The position numbers and the translations under genes were made by a program. This document shows positions 35,718 to 43,837 of a stretch of 64,000 nt of DNA, piece after piece (within the stretch, counting starts at the first letter, position 1; each line of letters opens with the position of its first letter). Below the pieces are notes generated by a model. It searched no databases. It was not told the origin of the DNA and saw only the letters and a list, made by a program, of their open reading frames with translations. This DNA is from Campylobacter corcagiensis (lineage in GTDB: Bacteria > Campylobacterota > Campylobacteria > Campylobacterales > Campylobacteraceae). Location of the stretch: NCBI RefSeq assembly GCF_013201645.1, contig NZ_CP053842.1, forward strand, positions 1,054,001-1,118,000, written 5' to 3'.

Positions 35718-36296
35718 TTACCAACTCTTTTTGGAAAACAGATTTTTTATAAAATTAAAAATACCACTTCTGCTTATCTTAACATCTTTGGTAAGACTAT
35801 CAATAAGCTCATCGTATGTTGTTTGATTATCTGCTAGATATTTATTTAAAAAATCAAGGCTGGCACTCATCCCACCAACCTGTTCTTTACTAATCAAAGC
35901 TTTATAGATAGGCTCTATAGCCGCTATAGCTTCTCTTGATGGAGCTTTTCTATAAGCAGTATAAGAAACTATCTCACCTGTAGTAGGATCAAAATGCGGC
36001 TCAACTTCAGCAAAAACCCAATAATACCTTCCATCTTTAGCCAAATTTTTAACTAAAGCTTTAAACTTTTTGCCGCTTTTTATAGTATCCCACATAAGCT
36101 TAAAAGCTATTTTTGGCATATCTGGGTGACGAATTATATTGTGATTAACACCTTTTAATTCATCTTTATTATATAAACACACACTACAAAAAAATTCATT
36201 AGCGTATGTAATATATCCTTTAGGGTCTGTTTTGGAGATTACAAATCTATCAGGATCAAATATAATCTCTTCATCTTTTGGAACTGGCTTTGTCAT
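35718..36296 (-). CDS. PAS-domain sensor protein (CetB/Aer type)
   Basis: A 192-residue cytoplasmic protein. Residues about 10-115 form a PAS domain of the Aer/CetB kind: SKTDPKGYITYANEFFCSV, the diagnostic VNHNIIRHPDMPKIAFKLMW and KNLAKDGRYYWVFAEVEPHFD. That branch binds FAD and senses redox state for energy taxis in Campylobacter with CetA. The C-terminal helical part (about 118-192) has no HAMP, kinase or methyl-accepting domain. No CetA homologue is in the window. It is monocistronic and convergent with lon. The output partner is unknown. Confidence 0.88.
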   Translation of the reverse strand: MTKPVPKDEEIIFDPDRFVISKTDPKGYITYANEFFCSVCLYNKDELKGVNHNIIRHPDMPKIAFKLMWDTIKSGKKFKALVKNLAKDGRYYWVFAEVEPHFDPTTGEIVSYTAYRKAPSREAIAAIEPIYKALISKEQVGGMSASLDFLNKYLADNQTTYDELIDSLTKDVKISRSGIFNFIKNLFSKKSW

Positions 36297-36447
36297 AACA
36301 TATCCTTATAAGAAATAAATTTATTATACTTTTATAAAACTTAAATCTTGATAAATTTGACTTAAAACATACTTTTTAAGGATTATCACTTTTTATCACA
36401 TATTGCATCATAAATGTTTATATTATAAAACTACTTACCTTAATTAG

Positions 36448-36477
36448 ACTTTACCATTTTATTCGGTAAAGTATTTT
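36448..36477 (+). terminator. Orphan terminator-like hairpin upstream of the 143-residue ORF
   Basis: ACTTTACC / GGTAAAGT pair perfectly over eight bases around a nine-base loop, followed by ATTTTT. No plus-strand gene precedes it: the upstream gene is on the minus strand and starts at 36296. It may end a short RNA or be a chance hairpin. Apart from this and the promoter at 36538, I see nothing else in the 36297-36574 gap. Confidence 0.45.
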
Positions 36478-36537
36478 TACCAACCATATAATATTTCAGC
36501 CAAATAGCATTAAATTCAAGTCAATATATAAATTATA

Positions 36538-36546
36538 TGCTATAAT
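36538..36546 (+). promoter_or_regulatory. Extended -10 promoter (TGCTATAAT)
   Basis: TG-C-TATAAT identical to the one at 4079-4087, 28 bases before the ATG at 36575. It implies a short leader with ribosome site AGGAG. Confidence 0.65.
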
Positions 36547-36574
36547 GGTGTAATAAATATTCATAGGAGATTTT

Positions 36575-37006
36575 ATGAACAAGCAAGATACTATAAAAAG
36601 TCTTAAGCAATGCGTTGATAGACAAGACTTTATAATGACTAGGATTAGAAATAGTATAAACCAAAGAAGAGAGAATGAAATTTTAGATGTATTGCACCAA
36701 ACAACAGCATTTGGAAGCTTTTTATATGACGAAAACAACAGATTAAGACCACTTCTTGGTTCAATACTTTTTGATGGGATTGGTAAATATTACGAGCAGT
36801 GGAAAGAGACTTGTGATAGCATTTTTAATATGCTTGTAGTTGACAAAACAGCAAGGAAACCAAAACTAAAAAAAATAACAGGAAAAGATGAGGATATTAT
36901 AAAAGCAATTTTTGATGATTTAATGACCATACATGACAATCTCAAAAGACAGTGTGAGACTGGATTTGCAAGACTAAACGCCTTATCTGATGATAAATTC
37001 TCATAA
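36575..37006 (+). CDS. Unrecognised helical protein, possibly a degenerate CZB-like sensory domain
   Basis: A 143-residue soluble, all-helical protein I do not recognise with certainty. The spacing of VDRQDFIMTRIRNSI, then AFGSFLYDENNRLRPLL, then GIGKYYEQWKETCDSIFNML resembles the chemoreceptor zinc-binding (CZB) fold. However, all four usual metal ligands (His, Cys, His, His) would be replaced here by Gln, Ala/Thr, Tyr and Trp. If related, it is not a zinc site. It has a strong promoter of its own and lies between a CetB-like PAS gene and DUF465, the position of a methyl-accepting protein in C. jejuni. A short chance resemblance is quite possible. Confidence 0.75.
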   Translation: MNKQDTIKSLKQCVDRQDFIMTRIRNSINQRRENEILDVLHQTTAFGSFLYDENNRLRPLLGSILFDGIGKYYEQWKETCDSIFNMLVVDKTARKPKLKKITGKDEDIIKAIFDDLMTIHDNLKRQCETGFARLNALSDDKFS

Positions 37007-37031
37007 GAAGAGCTTTAAAAGCTCTTCTTAC

Positions 37032-37241
37032 CTACTTATCAGCATCTTTTAAAAGTTTATAAATTTCTTCCTTTATTCTAAGTTTTTCTTGCTTTACCTC
37101 TTGAATTTCTTCATCTCTAGCATAGGAATTTTGAAGTTGGGTAACTTTATGGTCTAACTCATCGTGTTTTTCCATAAGTGAGTCAAATCTTGCATTTTTA
37201 CCTTTTAAGCTTGACATAAGCTCTCTGTACTCTGGAAACAT
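37032..37241 (-). CDS. YdcH/DUF465 family coiled-coil protein
   Basis: A small helical protein of about 69 residues, coiled-coil throughout: FPEYRELMSSLKGKNARFDS and HDELDHKVTQLQN, with KLRIKEEIYKLLKD at the end. This is the DUF465 (YdcH-like) pattern of conserved FxxLxxEHxxLdxxI followed by K..RL.lKD.i. Two adjacent ATGs are possible; the second (37241) has the better spacing, five bases after GGAGA, and I use it. It ends 25 bases from the convergent 143-residue gene. The family's function is unknown. Confidence 0.88.
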   Translation of the reverse strand: MFPEYRELMSSLKGKNARFDSLMEKHDELDHKVTQLQNSYARDEEIQEVKQEKLRIKEEIYKLLKDADK

Positions 37242-37294
37242 CATTTCTCCTTTATAAAAATTTTTGATATTTTATCAAATTTATACTTAAAATT

Positions 37295-38473
37295 TTATGA
37301 GCGATAACTTGAATTTATATCTACATAAGTATGCCCTAAATCGCAACCATAAGCTATAAATTTACCTTTACCAACCCCTAAATCACACTTTATCTTAAAG
37401 CTATCTTTTTTCATAACTTTGTGAGCTTTTTGTTCTCTAACTTCATCAAGCTCTGTATGGTCTTTATCATAAACTAAAACATCATCATAGTATATGCTAA
37501 GAGTCTTTGGATCACACTCCACGCCACTTGCTCCAATAGTTGAAGCTATTCTTCCCCAATTTGGATCTTCTCCATGTAGAGCAGTTTTTACCAAAAGAGA
37601 ATTTGAAAGCTTCTTAGCTACAATTTGAGCTTCATAATCGCTTTTTGCTCCATTTATCTCATAAGAGACTACTTTTTTAGAACCCTCACCATCTTTTACT
37701 ATCATAAGGGCTAAATTTAGAGTTATCATATTAAGAGCTGCTTTAAAAGCTTGTTTGTCATAATCTTTTTTACCAGAACTAAAAAGCATCACTGTATCGT
37801 TTGTAGATGTATCCCCGTCCACACTTATAGCATTAAAGCTTTGTTTAATAGCACCATTTAAAAGCTCATCCATATCACTTTGTGGAATTTTAGCATCTGT
37901 TAAAATATAACAAAGCATAGTAGCCATACAAGGCTGTATCATTCCAGCGCCTTTACAAATGGCTGCTATATTAAAGCTTTTGCCATTTTTAAGTTCAACC
38001 CTAAAGGCAAGCTCTTTTTTGAAGTTATCAGTTGTCATTATAGCCTGTGCTACAGCATTTGAATCTTTAGATTTAAAGTTAAATTTTGAAATTGCCTTTA
38101 TAAGTTTATCTTTTTTAAGCCTCTCTCCGATTACTCCAGTTGAACTCATTAAAGGATTTATTAAATTTAGTGGAATGTTAGATAAAATCTCATCTATATC
38201 GCTAATGCCAGCTTCTCCTGTCATGGCATTTGCATTTTTTGAGTTTAAAAGTATGAAATTTGAGCTAAAATTTTTACCATATCTTAAGGCATGCTCTAAA
38301 GGAGCAGCTCTGAATTTATTTGTAGTAAAAACTTTGCTTACCAAAAATGGCTCATCACTTCTTATAAAACCAAAGTCATTTTTACCATCTTTTTTAAATC
38401 CAGCACTTACGCCACCAAAATAAAATCCTTCAACATTTTCAAGCCCATTTTTTAGTGAAATAATATCAAACAT
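37295..38473 (-). CDS. argJ: Bifunctional glutamate N-acetyltransferase/amino-acid acetyltransferase
   Basis: A 392-residue ornithine acetyltransferase recycling the acetyl group between N-acetylornithine and glutamate in arginine synthesis. The self-cleavage and nucleophile Thr is in KGAGMIQPCMATMLCYIL (KGxGMIxPxMATML). DGDTSTNDTVMLFSSG and HGEDPNWGRI are further signatures. I start at the ATG at 38473 because AAGGGA lies eight bases upstream and the family motif begins right after. A longer in-frame start at 38503 overlaps the K+ channel gene by 38 bases and adds unrelated residues. Confidence 0.94.
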   Translation of the reverse strand: MFDIISLKNGLENVEGFYFGGVSAGFKKDGKNDFGFIRSDEPFLVSKVFTTNKFRAAPLEHALRYGKNFSSNFILLNSKNANAMTGEAGISDIDEILSNIPLNLINPLMSSTGVIGERLKKDKLIKAISKFNFKSKDSNAVAQAIMTTDNFKKELAFRVELKNGKSFNIAAICKGAGMIQPCMATMLCYILTDAKIPQSDMDELLNGAIKQSFNAISVDGDTSTNDTVMLFSSGKKDYDKQAFKAALNMITLNLALMIVKDGEGSKKVVSYEINGAKSDYEAQIVAKKLSNSLLVKTALHGEDPNWGRIASTIGASGVECDPKTLSIYYDDVLVYDKDHTELDEVREQKAHKVMKKDSFKIKCDLGVGKGKFIAYGCDLGHTYVDINSSYRS

Positions 38474-39596
38474 AATTAAAATCCCTTGGTTTATATCGTC
38501 CATTTATCAGCTTTCTAGCAAAAGATATACCCTCTGCTGTACCAACTATCAAAAGCTTAGCATTTGTACCAATAACAGCATCACCATCTGGCATTGGGGT
38601 AAATTTATCAAACTCATCTCTTATACCAACTATAGAAGCAGTTGTAAGCTCCCTGATATGCGTATCTTTAATGCGTTTAAATCTAACCCATGAGTGTTCA
38701 GGTACAGAAATCTCTTCCATATCAATTGGTGAGTCTTTGTTATACAAAAATCTATCTAAGATATTTTCCATATCAGGACGAACACTGATAGCAGAAAGAC
38801 GCTGAGCTGTTAGTTTTGATGGCATCAGCACAAAATCAGCTCCTAGCTTTTTCAGTTTATTAGCGTTTGAGTCATTATCAGTTGTTGTCATAATAAAATA
38901 TTTTCTAGTTAGCTCAAGCTCTTTTTCATAAAGCCTAACAGAGGCAATTATTGCGATATTATCAGCGATATTTGAACTAAGTGTTATAGCTCCTTTTGCA
39001 CTTGAAAGGTGAGATTTTAAAAGCGAACTCTCAGTATGCGGCTCTCCTTTTATATAGTAAGGATATTTATACTCAGCTGCAATCTCTTCAAAATTTTCAC
39101 TATTATCAATCACAACAAAAGGTATGTGGTTTTCTCTAAATTGTTTTGAAAGCTCGATTGTGTAGGCGTTGTGGTAGCATATCACGAAGTGGTTTTTAAG
39201 CCTAGCAACTTTATAAATCATACTTTTTTCCTTTATGGCGGCTATAAGTTTTCCCCGCCTTAAAACTTCTATAACTATACCTATAGAAAAAGTAAAAATC
39301 CCAAAACCCAAAAACATAAAAAACACAGCAAACATTCGTCCAGAAGGAGTTATGTATGCAACTTCAGTATAACCAACAGTAGTTAGCGTCATTCCCGCTT
39401 GATAGAAAGCATCTAAAACTGAAAAATTGCTAAAAAATATAAATCCTAGTGTTCCTATCATCATAGCAAAAACAACTAGGATAAATGGTAATCTAAAGTG
39501 TCTTAATTGAGAATAAATTTCTAAATCAGCATCTATGTCTGGTTTTGAGATCTTAGTCCAGCCTAAAAATTTTCTTATTTTATCTGTGAAGGACAT
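38466..39596 (-). CDS. Two-transmembrane K+ channel with RCK-like regulatory domains
   Basis: A 376-residue protein. Two hydrophobic segments (about 35-55 and 88-112) flank a pore helix and selectivity filter AGMTLTTVGYTEV (TVGYxE instead of the usual GYGD). Residues about 130-250 form a TrkA-N/RCK Rossmann domain and about 270-376 a TrkA-C-like domain. The Rossmann motif that normally reads GxGxxG is HFVICYHNAYTIELSK here, so the nucleotide-binding glycines are missing. The gene overlaps argJ by eight bases. A Helicobacter K+ channel of similar design supports growth in potassium-poor conditions. Confidence 0.88.
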   Translation of the reverse strand: MSFTDKIRKFLGWTKISKPDIDADLEIYSQLRHFRLPFILVVFAMMIGTLGFIFFSNFSVLDAFYQAGMTLTTVGYTEVAYITPSGRMFAVFFMFLGFGIFTFSIGIVIEVLRRGKLIAAIKEKSMIYKVARLKNHFVICYHNAYTIELSKQFRENHIPFVVIDNSENFEEIAAEYKYPYYIKGEPHTESSLLKSHLSSAKGAITLSSNIADNIAIIASVRLYEKELELTRKYFIMTTTDNDSNANKLKKLGADFVLMPSKLTAQRLSAISVRPDMENILDRFLYNKDSPIDMEEISVPEHSWVRFKRIKDTHIRELTTASIVGIRDEFDKFTPMPDGDAVIGTNAKLLIVGTAEGISFARKLINGRYKPRDFNYV

Positions 39597-39620
39597 AGAT
39601 TACCTCCACTTTTTGCCTTT

Positions 39621-39812
39621 TTACTTAGAATTTTTTTTCATAGTTCTTAGAGTTGAAGCAGCAACTTTAATCTTCATACTTGTACCATCTTCAAGTCTTA
39701 CACGAACGGTTCTAAGATTTGGCATAAATCTTTTTTTAGTTTTGTTATTTGCGTGGCTTACACTATGTCCTACCATAGGGCCTTTGCCTGTAATATCACA
39801 TCTTTTTGCCAT
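39621..39812 (-). CDS. rpmB: 50S ribosomal protein L28
   Basis: A 63-residue ribosomal protein: [37 protein letters not shown] and a basic C-terminus [11 protein letters not shown] use the ATG at 39812, with AAAGGA six bases upstream, because the conserved N-terminus starts there; an ATG nine codons earlier lacks a ribosome site. The gene has its own -10 at 39847-39852. It is divergent from rpe. Confidence 0.97.
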   Translation of the reverse strand: MAKRCDITGKGPMVGHSVSHANNKTKKRFMPNLRTVRVRLEDGTSMKIKVAASTLRTMKKNSK

Positions 39813-39846
39813 TGTATTTCCTTTATAAATTTTAATCAAAGCTAGA

Positions 39847-39852
39847 ATTATA
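39847..39852 (-). promoter_or_regulatory. -10 box for rpmB
   Basis: Perfect TATAAT on the minus strand in AGGTATAATTCTAG, about 35 bases upstream of the rpmB ATG. Confidence 0.6.
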
Positions 39853-39920
39853 CCTAAAAAACTTCAAATTTTGCTTAAGAGAGATAAATTTTATAATTTT
39901 AGTAAAATTTATGTTTAAAG

Positions 39921-39929
39921 TGGTAGAAT
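39921..39929 (+). promoter_or_regulatory. Extended -10 promoter for rpe
   Basis: TGGTAGAAT, an extended -10 with one mismatch, 29 bases before the rpe ATG; AAAGGT precedes the start. Confidence 0.5.
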
Positions 39930-39958
39930 TTGGCAAAAAATTTCAAAGGTAAAATTTT

Positions 39959-40600
39959 ATGTATGTAGCACCGAGCATTTTATCAGCAGATTTTGGAAAT
40001 TTAGCAAGTGATGTAAAAGCTGTGTGTGAAGCGGGTGCTGACCTACTTCATATAGATGTGATGGATGGGCATTTTGTTCCAAATTTAACAATGGGGCCGA
40101 TGATAGTACAAGCTGCTAAAAATGCAAGCTTAGTCCCGCTTGATATTCACTTAATGGTAGAAAATGTTAGCTTTTTTGTTGATTTATATCTTCCTCTTAA
40201 ACCAAAATTTTTAAGCTTTCACATTGAAGAAGAAAAGCACCCCTTAAGAGTTATAGATCACATAAGAAAAAATGGCGTCTCTCCAGCTATCACGCTAAAT
40301 CCTCATACCCCAATATCATCTTTAAAACACATCATAAATGAGGTTGATATGGTGCTTTTAATGAGTGTAAATCCTGGTTTTGGCGGTCAAAAATTTATGC
40401 CTTTGGTTTTAGAAAAAGCAAAGGAACTAAGAGAGCTGATATATAAAACAAATTCCGTTTGTATGATAGAAGTAGATGGCGGCGTAAATGGCTTAAATGT
40501 GCGAGATTTAGATGATGCTGGAGTTGATATCGTAGTGGCTGGAAGCTATATCTTCTCATCAAATGATTATAAAACCGCGATTAACTCTTTAAAGCTGTAA
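39959..40600 (+). CDS. rpe: Ribulose-phosphate 3-epimerase
   Basis: A 213-residue TIM-barrel enzyme of the pentose phosphate pathway. It carries APSILSADFGNL, the metal-binding HIDVMDGHFVPNLTMGP, MSVNPGFGGQKF and EVDGGVN signatures, which together fix the family. Full length. dnaQ follows five bases after the stop, and alr follows that, forming a rpe-dnaQ-alr run on the plus strand. Confidence 0.97.
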   Translation: MYVAPSILSADFGNLASDVKAVCEAGADLLHIDVMDGHFVPNLTMGPMIVQAAKNASLVPLDIHLMVENVSFFVDLYLPLKPKFLSFHIEEEKHPLRVIDHIRKNGVSPAITLNPHTPISSLKHIINEVDMVLLMSVNPGFGGQKFMPLVLEKAKELRELIYKTNSVCMIEVDGGVNGLNVRDLDDAGVDIVVAGSYIFSSNDYKTAINSLKL

Positions 40601-40605
40601 AATAT

Positions 40606-41385
40606 ATGCAAAAAGATTTAGAAAATTTAATAAATCTCCTAGCATCTAAAAGCATAAATTATTATGATTTTATCACAAAAGCTAAGCACATTAATGAAAT
40701 TAACTCATTAATTGAGGTTAAAAGCTTTACTATGTGGCAAACACTAGGTCTTCCTATAATAAAACTTGATAATGGAAAAGTAACACTTAAAACTCGTGAG
40801 ACTTCTATAGATGAGGCTATTTTTTGTGTTGTGGATATTGAGACAAGTGGTGGGATAAAAGATGGTCAAATCATTGAAATCGGGGCTGTTAAATTTCAAA
40901 ATGGCAAAATTTTGGATAAATTCCAAAGCTTTGCAAAAGCAAAATCCATACCTGAAAATATAGTCGAACTTACAGGCATAACGCTTGATGATTTAAAAGA
41001 TGCACCAGCTCTTTCAAGTGTGATCGAAAAATTTAAGATATTTTTAAGCGACTCAGTTTTTGTAGCTCACAATGCTAAATTTGACTACAACTTTATAAGT
41101 ATAACCTCTAAAAATTTAGGACTTGGACCACTTCTAAACCGTGCAATATGCACTATAAATTTAGCCAGAAGAACCATATCAGCTGAAAAATACGGCCTAA
41201 GTTCTCTAAAAGAGCTTTTAGGCATAAATAACGCTCATCATAGAGCATTAAATGATGCTATAAGTGCGTGTGAAATTCTAAAAGTATGTCTTAAAAATTT
41301 GCCTTGGAATGTCCAAAGTGTTGAAGATTTAATAGAATTTAGCAAAAATGCAAAAACAGTAAAAATCATAACACCAAAAGGATAA
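40606..41385 (+). CDS. dnaQ: DnaQ-like 3'-5' exonuclease (Pol III epsilon)
   Basis: A 259-residue DEDDh exonuclease that proofreads for DNA polymerase III. The motifs are FCVVDIETSGGIKDGQIIEIG (ExoI, Asp and Glu), FVAHNAKFDYNF (ExoII) and HHRALNDAISACEI (ExoIII with His and Asp). About 65 residues of unassigned helical sequence precede the exonuclease domain. It is co-transcribed between rpe and alr. It could alternatively act in repair rather than with Pol III, but gene order matches dnaQ of C. jejuni. Confidence 0.9.
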   Translation: MQKDLENLINLLASKSINYYDFITKAKHINEINSLIEVKSFTMWQTLGLPIIKLDNGKVTLKTRETSIDEAIFCVVDIETSGGIKDGQIIEIGAVKFQNGKILDKFQSFAKAKSIPENIVELTGITLDDLKDAPALSSVIEKFKIFLSDSVFVAHNAKFDYNFISITSKNLGLGPLLNRAICTINLARRTISAEKYGLSSLKELLGINNAHHRALNDAISACEILKVCLKNLPWNVQSVEDLIEFSKNAKTVKIITPKG

Positions 41386-41387
41386 AA

Positions 41388-42530
41388 ATGCAAAATATCT
41401 TTGCAGCTATAAATTTAGATAATTTTGAACATAATTTTAAAATCATAAAATCCCTGCTTGATCCTAGCGTTAAATTTTGCGGGGTAGTAAAAGCTGATGC
41501 TTACGGACATGGAAGCGTTGTGATATCAAAATTTTATGAGAAATTAGGGGCTGATTATTTAGCAGTTGCTAGACTAAATGAAGCAGTTGAACTTAGAAAA
41601 AATGGCATAAATTTACCAGTTTTAATCCTTAGCTACTGTGATGATATAAATTTAGCTTTAAAATACGACATTGAAGTAGCTATTTTTAGCTTAGAAATGG
41701 CAAAAAAAGCAGATGAAATTTCAAAAAAAGAGCAAAAAAAACTGAAAATTCATATAGCCTTAGATACTGGAATGTCTCGTCTTGGGTTTGTTTTAGGCGA
41801 TGAAAATGTAGTTTGTGATGAAATTTTAGCCATTTCAAAACTTAAAAATTTAGAAATAGTTGGAATTTTTACCCATTTTGCAACCGCTGATGAAGATAGT
41901 GATTTTTCATATATTCAAAGTAACAAATTTAGAAATTTAATAAATTTACTTGAAAAAAATTCACTTTTTATAAAAATAAAACATATATCAAACTCAGCTT
42001 CAACTATTAAATTTAAAAACGCACATTTTAATATGGTAAGAGTTGGTATATCAAGTTATGGATTTTTGCCATCGAGTGATTTTAAAAGCGATATAAATCT
42101 TCTTCCAGTAATGAGCCTAAAAGCAAAAATAATAAATATTAAAACCCTTCAAAAAGGCATTGGAATAAGCTATGGACTAACATATAAAACCAAAAAAGAA
42201 GAAAAAATCGCCACTATAAGTATCGGATACGCAGATGGATTTAGCAGAGCTCAAAAAGAACCAAAAGTCTTAATTAATGGTGTTTTGTGTGATGTTGTTG
42301 GTAGAATTTGTATGGATCAGTGCATGGTCCGAGTGCCTTTTGATATGAAGGTAAACATAGGAGAGTATGCAACTATCTTTGATGAAAGCACCTTAACAGC
42401 TCAAGATGTGGCAGAAAGATATAACACTATAAGCTATGAAGTGCTTTGTTCTATAAGAAGACGAATCCCTAAAATTTACATAAAAGATGGAAAAATTATA
42501 AAAAGTGTGGATTATCTAAATTTAAACTAA
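41388..42530 (+). CDS. alr: Alanine racemase
   Basis: A 380-residue PLP enzyme that makes D-alanine for peptidoglycan. The PLP-binding Lys is in VVKADAYGHGSVV near residue 35; the second-base tyrosine is in GIGISYGLTYKT. IGYADGFSRA and GRICMDQCMVRVP are other signatures. Full length. It ends five bases before the stop of the convergent CapA-like gene; no terminator is obvious between them. Confidence 0.95.
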   Translation: MQNIFAAINLDNFEHNFKIIKSLLDPSVKFCGVVKADAYGHGSVVISKFYEKLGADYLAVARLNEAVELRKNGINLPVLILSYCDDINLALKYDIEVAIFSLEMAKKADEISKKEQKKLKIHIALDTGMSRLGFVLGDENVVCDEILAISKLKNLEIVGIFTHFATADEDSDFSYIQSNKFRNLINLLEKNSLFIKIKHISNSASTIKFKNAHFNMVRVGISSYGFLPSSDFKSDINLLPVMSLKAKIINIKTLQKGIGISYGLTYKTKKEEKIATISIGYADGFSRAQKEPKVLINGVLCDVVGRICMDQCMVRVPFDMKVNIGEYATIFDESTLTAQDVAERYNTISYEVLCSIRRRIPKIYIKDGKIIKSVDYLNLN

Positions 42531-42534
42531 ATTC

Positions 42535-43602
42535 TTAAAAACTAGCATTTAAATCACTTATTTTTTTCAAAAAATCATCGTAAGCTTTTTTTGCTCTAAT
42601 TTCAGGGTTTGATATTAAAAATTTAGTTGTGTTTTTATCATAATTTTCTTCCATTATATCGTTTGCAAGAAAAACTTTTATAGTTTTCTTGCCGTTTTCA
42701 AAAACTGGATTTACCCACAAAGGACTAGCATAAACATCAACTATTTGAGTGAAATTTTCATCTTTTGATACAACAATTTCATAAGCAACACTTTGTTCGC
42801 TTTGTATTTTTTTAATAGTTTCTAACCGTTGATTCGAAATAAAATTTCCACAAGAGTAAGCTATAAAGCCGTTTTGAACATCCCAAGAAATTTCTTGCGT
42901 AACATGAGGATGATTTCCAATTACAGCATTTACTCCAAAATTTATCATTTTTTTAGCTAAAATTTGCTGAGATTTGCTTGAAAAACTCTGATATTCCACG
43001 CCCCAATGTGGAAAAACCATGATAAAATCAGCCCCTAGTTTGCTCATTTTCTCAATATCTTTTTGAATTTGATCTTCATCTAAGAAATTTATAAACTTTT
43101 TCTCATTAAGGCTTATTGAATTTTCAAGCCCATTATATCCATACGAGTAGCTTAAGAGTGCAATTTTAACGCCTTTTACATCTAAAATTAACTCTTTTTG
43201 TTTTCCTGTGCCAAAGCTAAAAAGACCAGCATTTTTTATAGCCTCATTTGTACTAAAAATTCCATCAATTCCAGCATCCAAAGCGTGATTATTAGCCGTT
43301 GATAAAGCGTGAAATCCAGCATCTTTTAATGCCTTAAAAATTTCAGGCGGAGTGTTAAAAAGTGGATATCCTTTATAGGCTAAATTTGGATTAGAAGCAC
43401 TTTCAAAGTTACCAACGACTAAATCTGCACTTTTTAAAAAATCTTTTATATTGCTAAACTGAGGTGAAAAATCATACCCTGCATTTATTTTTGCATAATC
43501 AATCTGCGGTTTATGCGTCATTATATCACCAACAACGATGATTTTAATGATACTTGCAAAACAAAAATTTATAAATAAAATTAAGCCTAAAAAGAGTCGC
43601 AA
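42535..43602 (-). CDS. CapA family metallophosphatase-like protein
   Basis: A 355-residue protein with a signal peptide (about 1-16). It belongs to the bacterial capsule-synthesis PGA_cap family, a calcineurin-like fold. The motifs are VVGDIMTHKPQIDYAK, ADLVVGNFESA, STANNHALDAG, VFPHWGVEYQ and VIGNHPHVTQ. Family members include poly-gamma-glutamate capsule factors and many secreted enzymes without a known substrate, so I do not claim a capsule. It is monocistronic and precedes the accessory ATPase locus. Confidence 0.88.
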   Translation of the reverse strand: MRLFLGLILFINFCFASIIKIIVVGDIMTHKPQIDYAKINAGYDFSPQFSNIKDFLKSADLVVGNFESASNPNLAYKGYPLFNTPPEIFKALKDAGFHALSTANNHALDAGIDGIFSTNEAIKNAGLFSFGTGKQKELILDVKGVKIALLSYSYGYNGLENSISLNEKKFINFLDEDQIQKDIEKMSKLGADFIMVFPHWGVEYQSFSSKSQQILAKKMINFGVNAVIGNHPHVTQEISWDVQNGFIAYSCGNFISNQRLETIKKIQSEQSVAYEIVVSKDENFTQIVDVYASPLWVNPVFENGKKTIKVFLANDIMEENYDKNTTKFLISNPEIRAKKAYDDFLKKISDLNASF

Positions 43603-43746
43603 ATTTTAAATCCTTAAAAATCAATAATAAAGCTTGTGTAAATTTTGCCAAAATACCAAAACTACACTTTTGAAATCAGATTATCTCTTTTTATGGCTTT
43701 AAACTTACTTAATCTATAATAACTTAAAAGTAGTTTAGATAACTTG

Positions 43747-43791
43747 TTTAAATTTAATTTTTTTAAACTTAATTTTTTTAAACTTATCTTA
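43747..43791. repeat. Short tandem repeat, 15-base period
   Basis: Two full units, TTTAAATTTAATTTT and TTTAAACTTAATTTT, followed by a diverging third TTTAAACTTATCTTA. They lie in the gap between the CapA-like and ATPase genes. The remainder of this 235-base gap is AT-rich with no ORF that I trust. Confidence 0.6.
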
Positions 43792-43803
43792 AACCACTTT
43801 ATT

Positions 43804-43820
43804 AAATCTTTATAAGATTT
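43804..43820 (-). terminator. Possible terminator hairpin after the VirD4-like ATPase gene
   Basis: AAATCTT / AAGATTT, a seven-base perfect stem with three-base loop, 18 bases past the ATPase stop. The T-run is weak, so this could equally be a protein site. Confidence 0.35.
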
Positions 43821-43837
43821 CTATAATACCTTTATAA

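Noticed and set aside
37959-38423. 154-residue plus-strand frame inside argJ
   Set aside because: Antisense shadow of the acetyltransferase, whose catalytic motif is intact.
42535-43602. Capsule biosynthesis role for the CapA-like protein
   Set aside because: Family name only; no pgs or capsule genes nearby and the family is functionally mixed.
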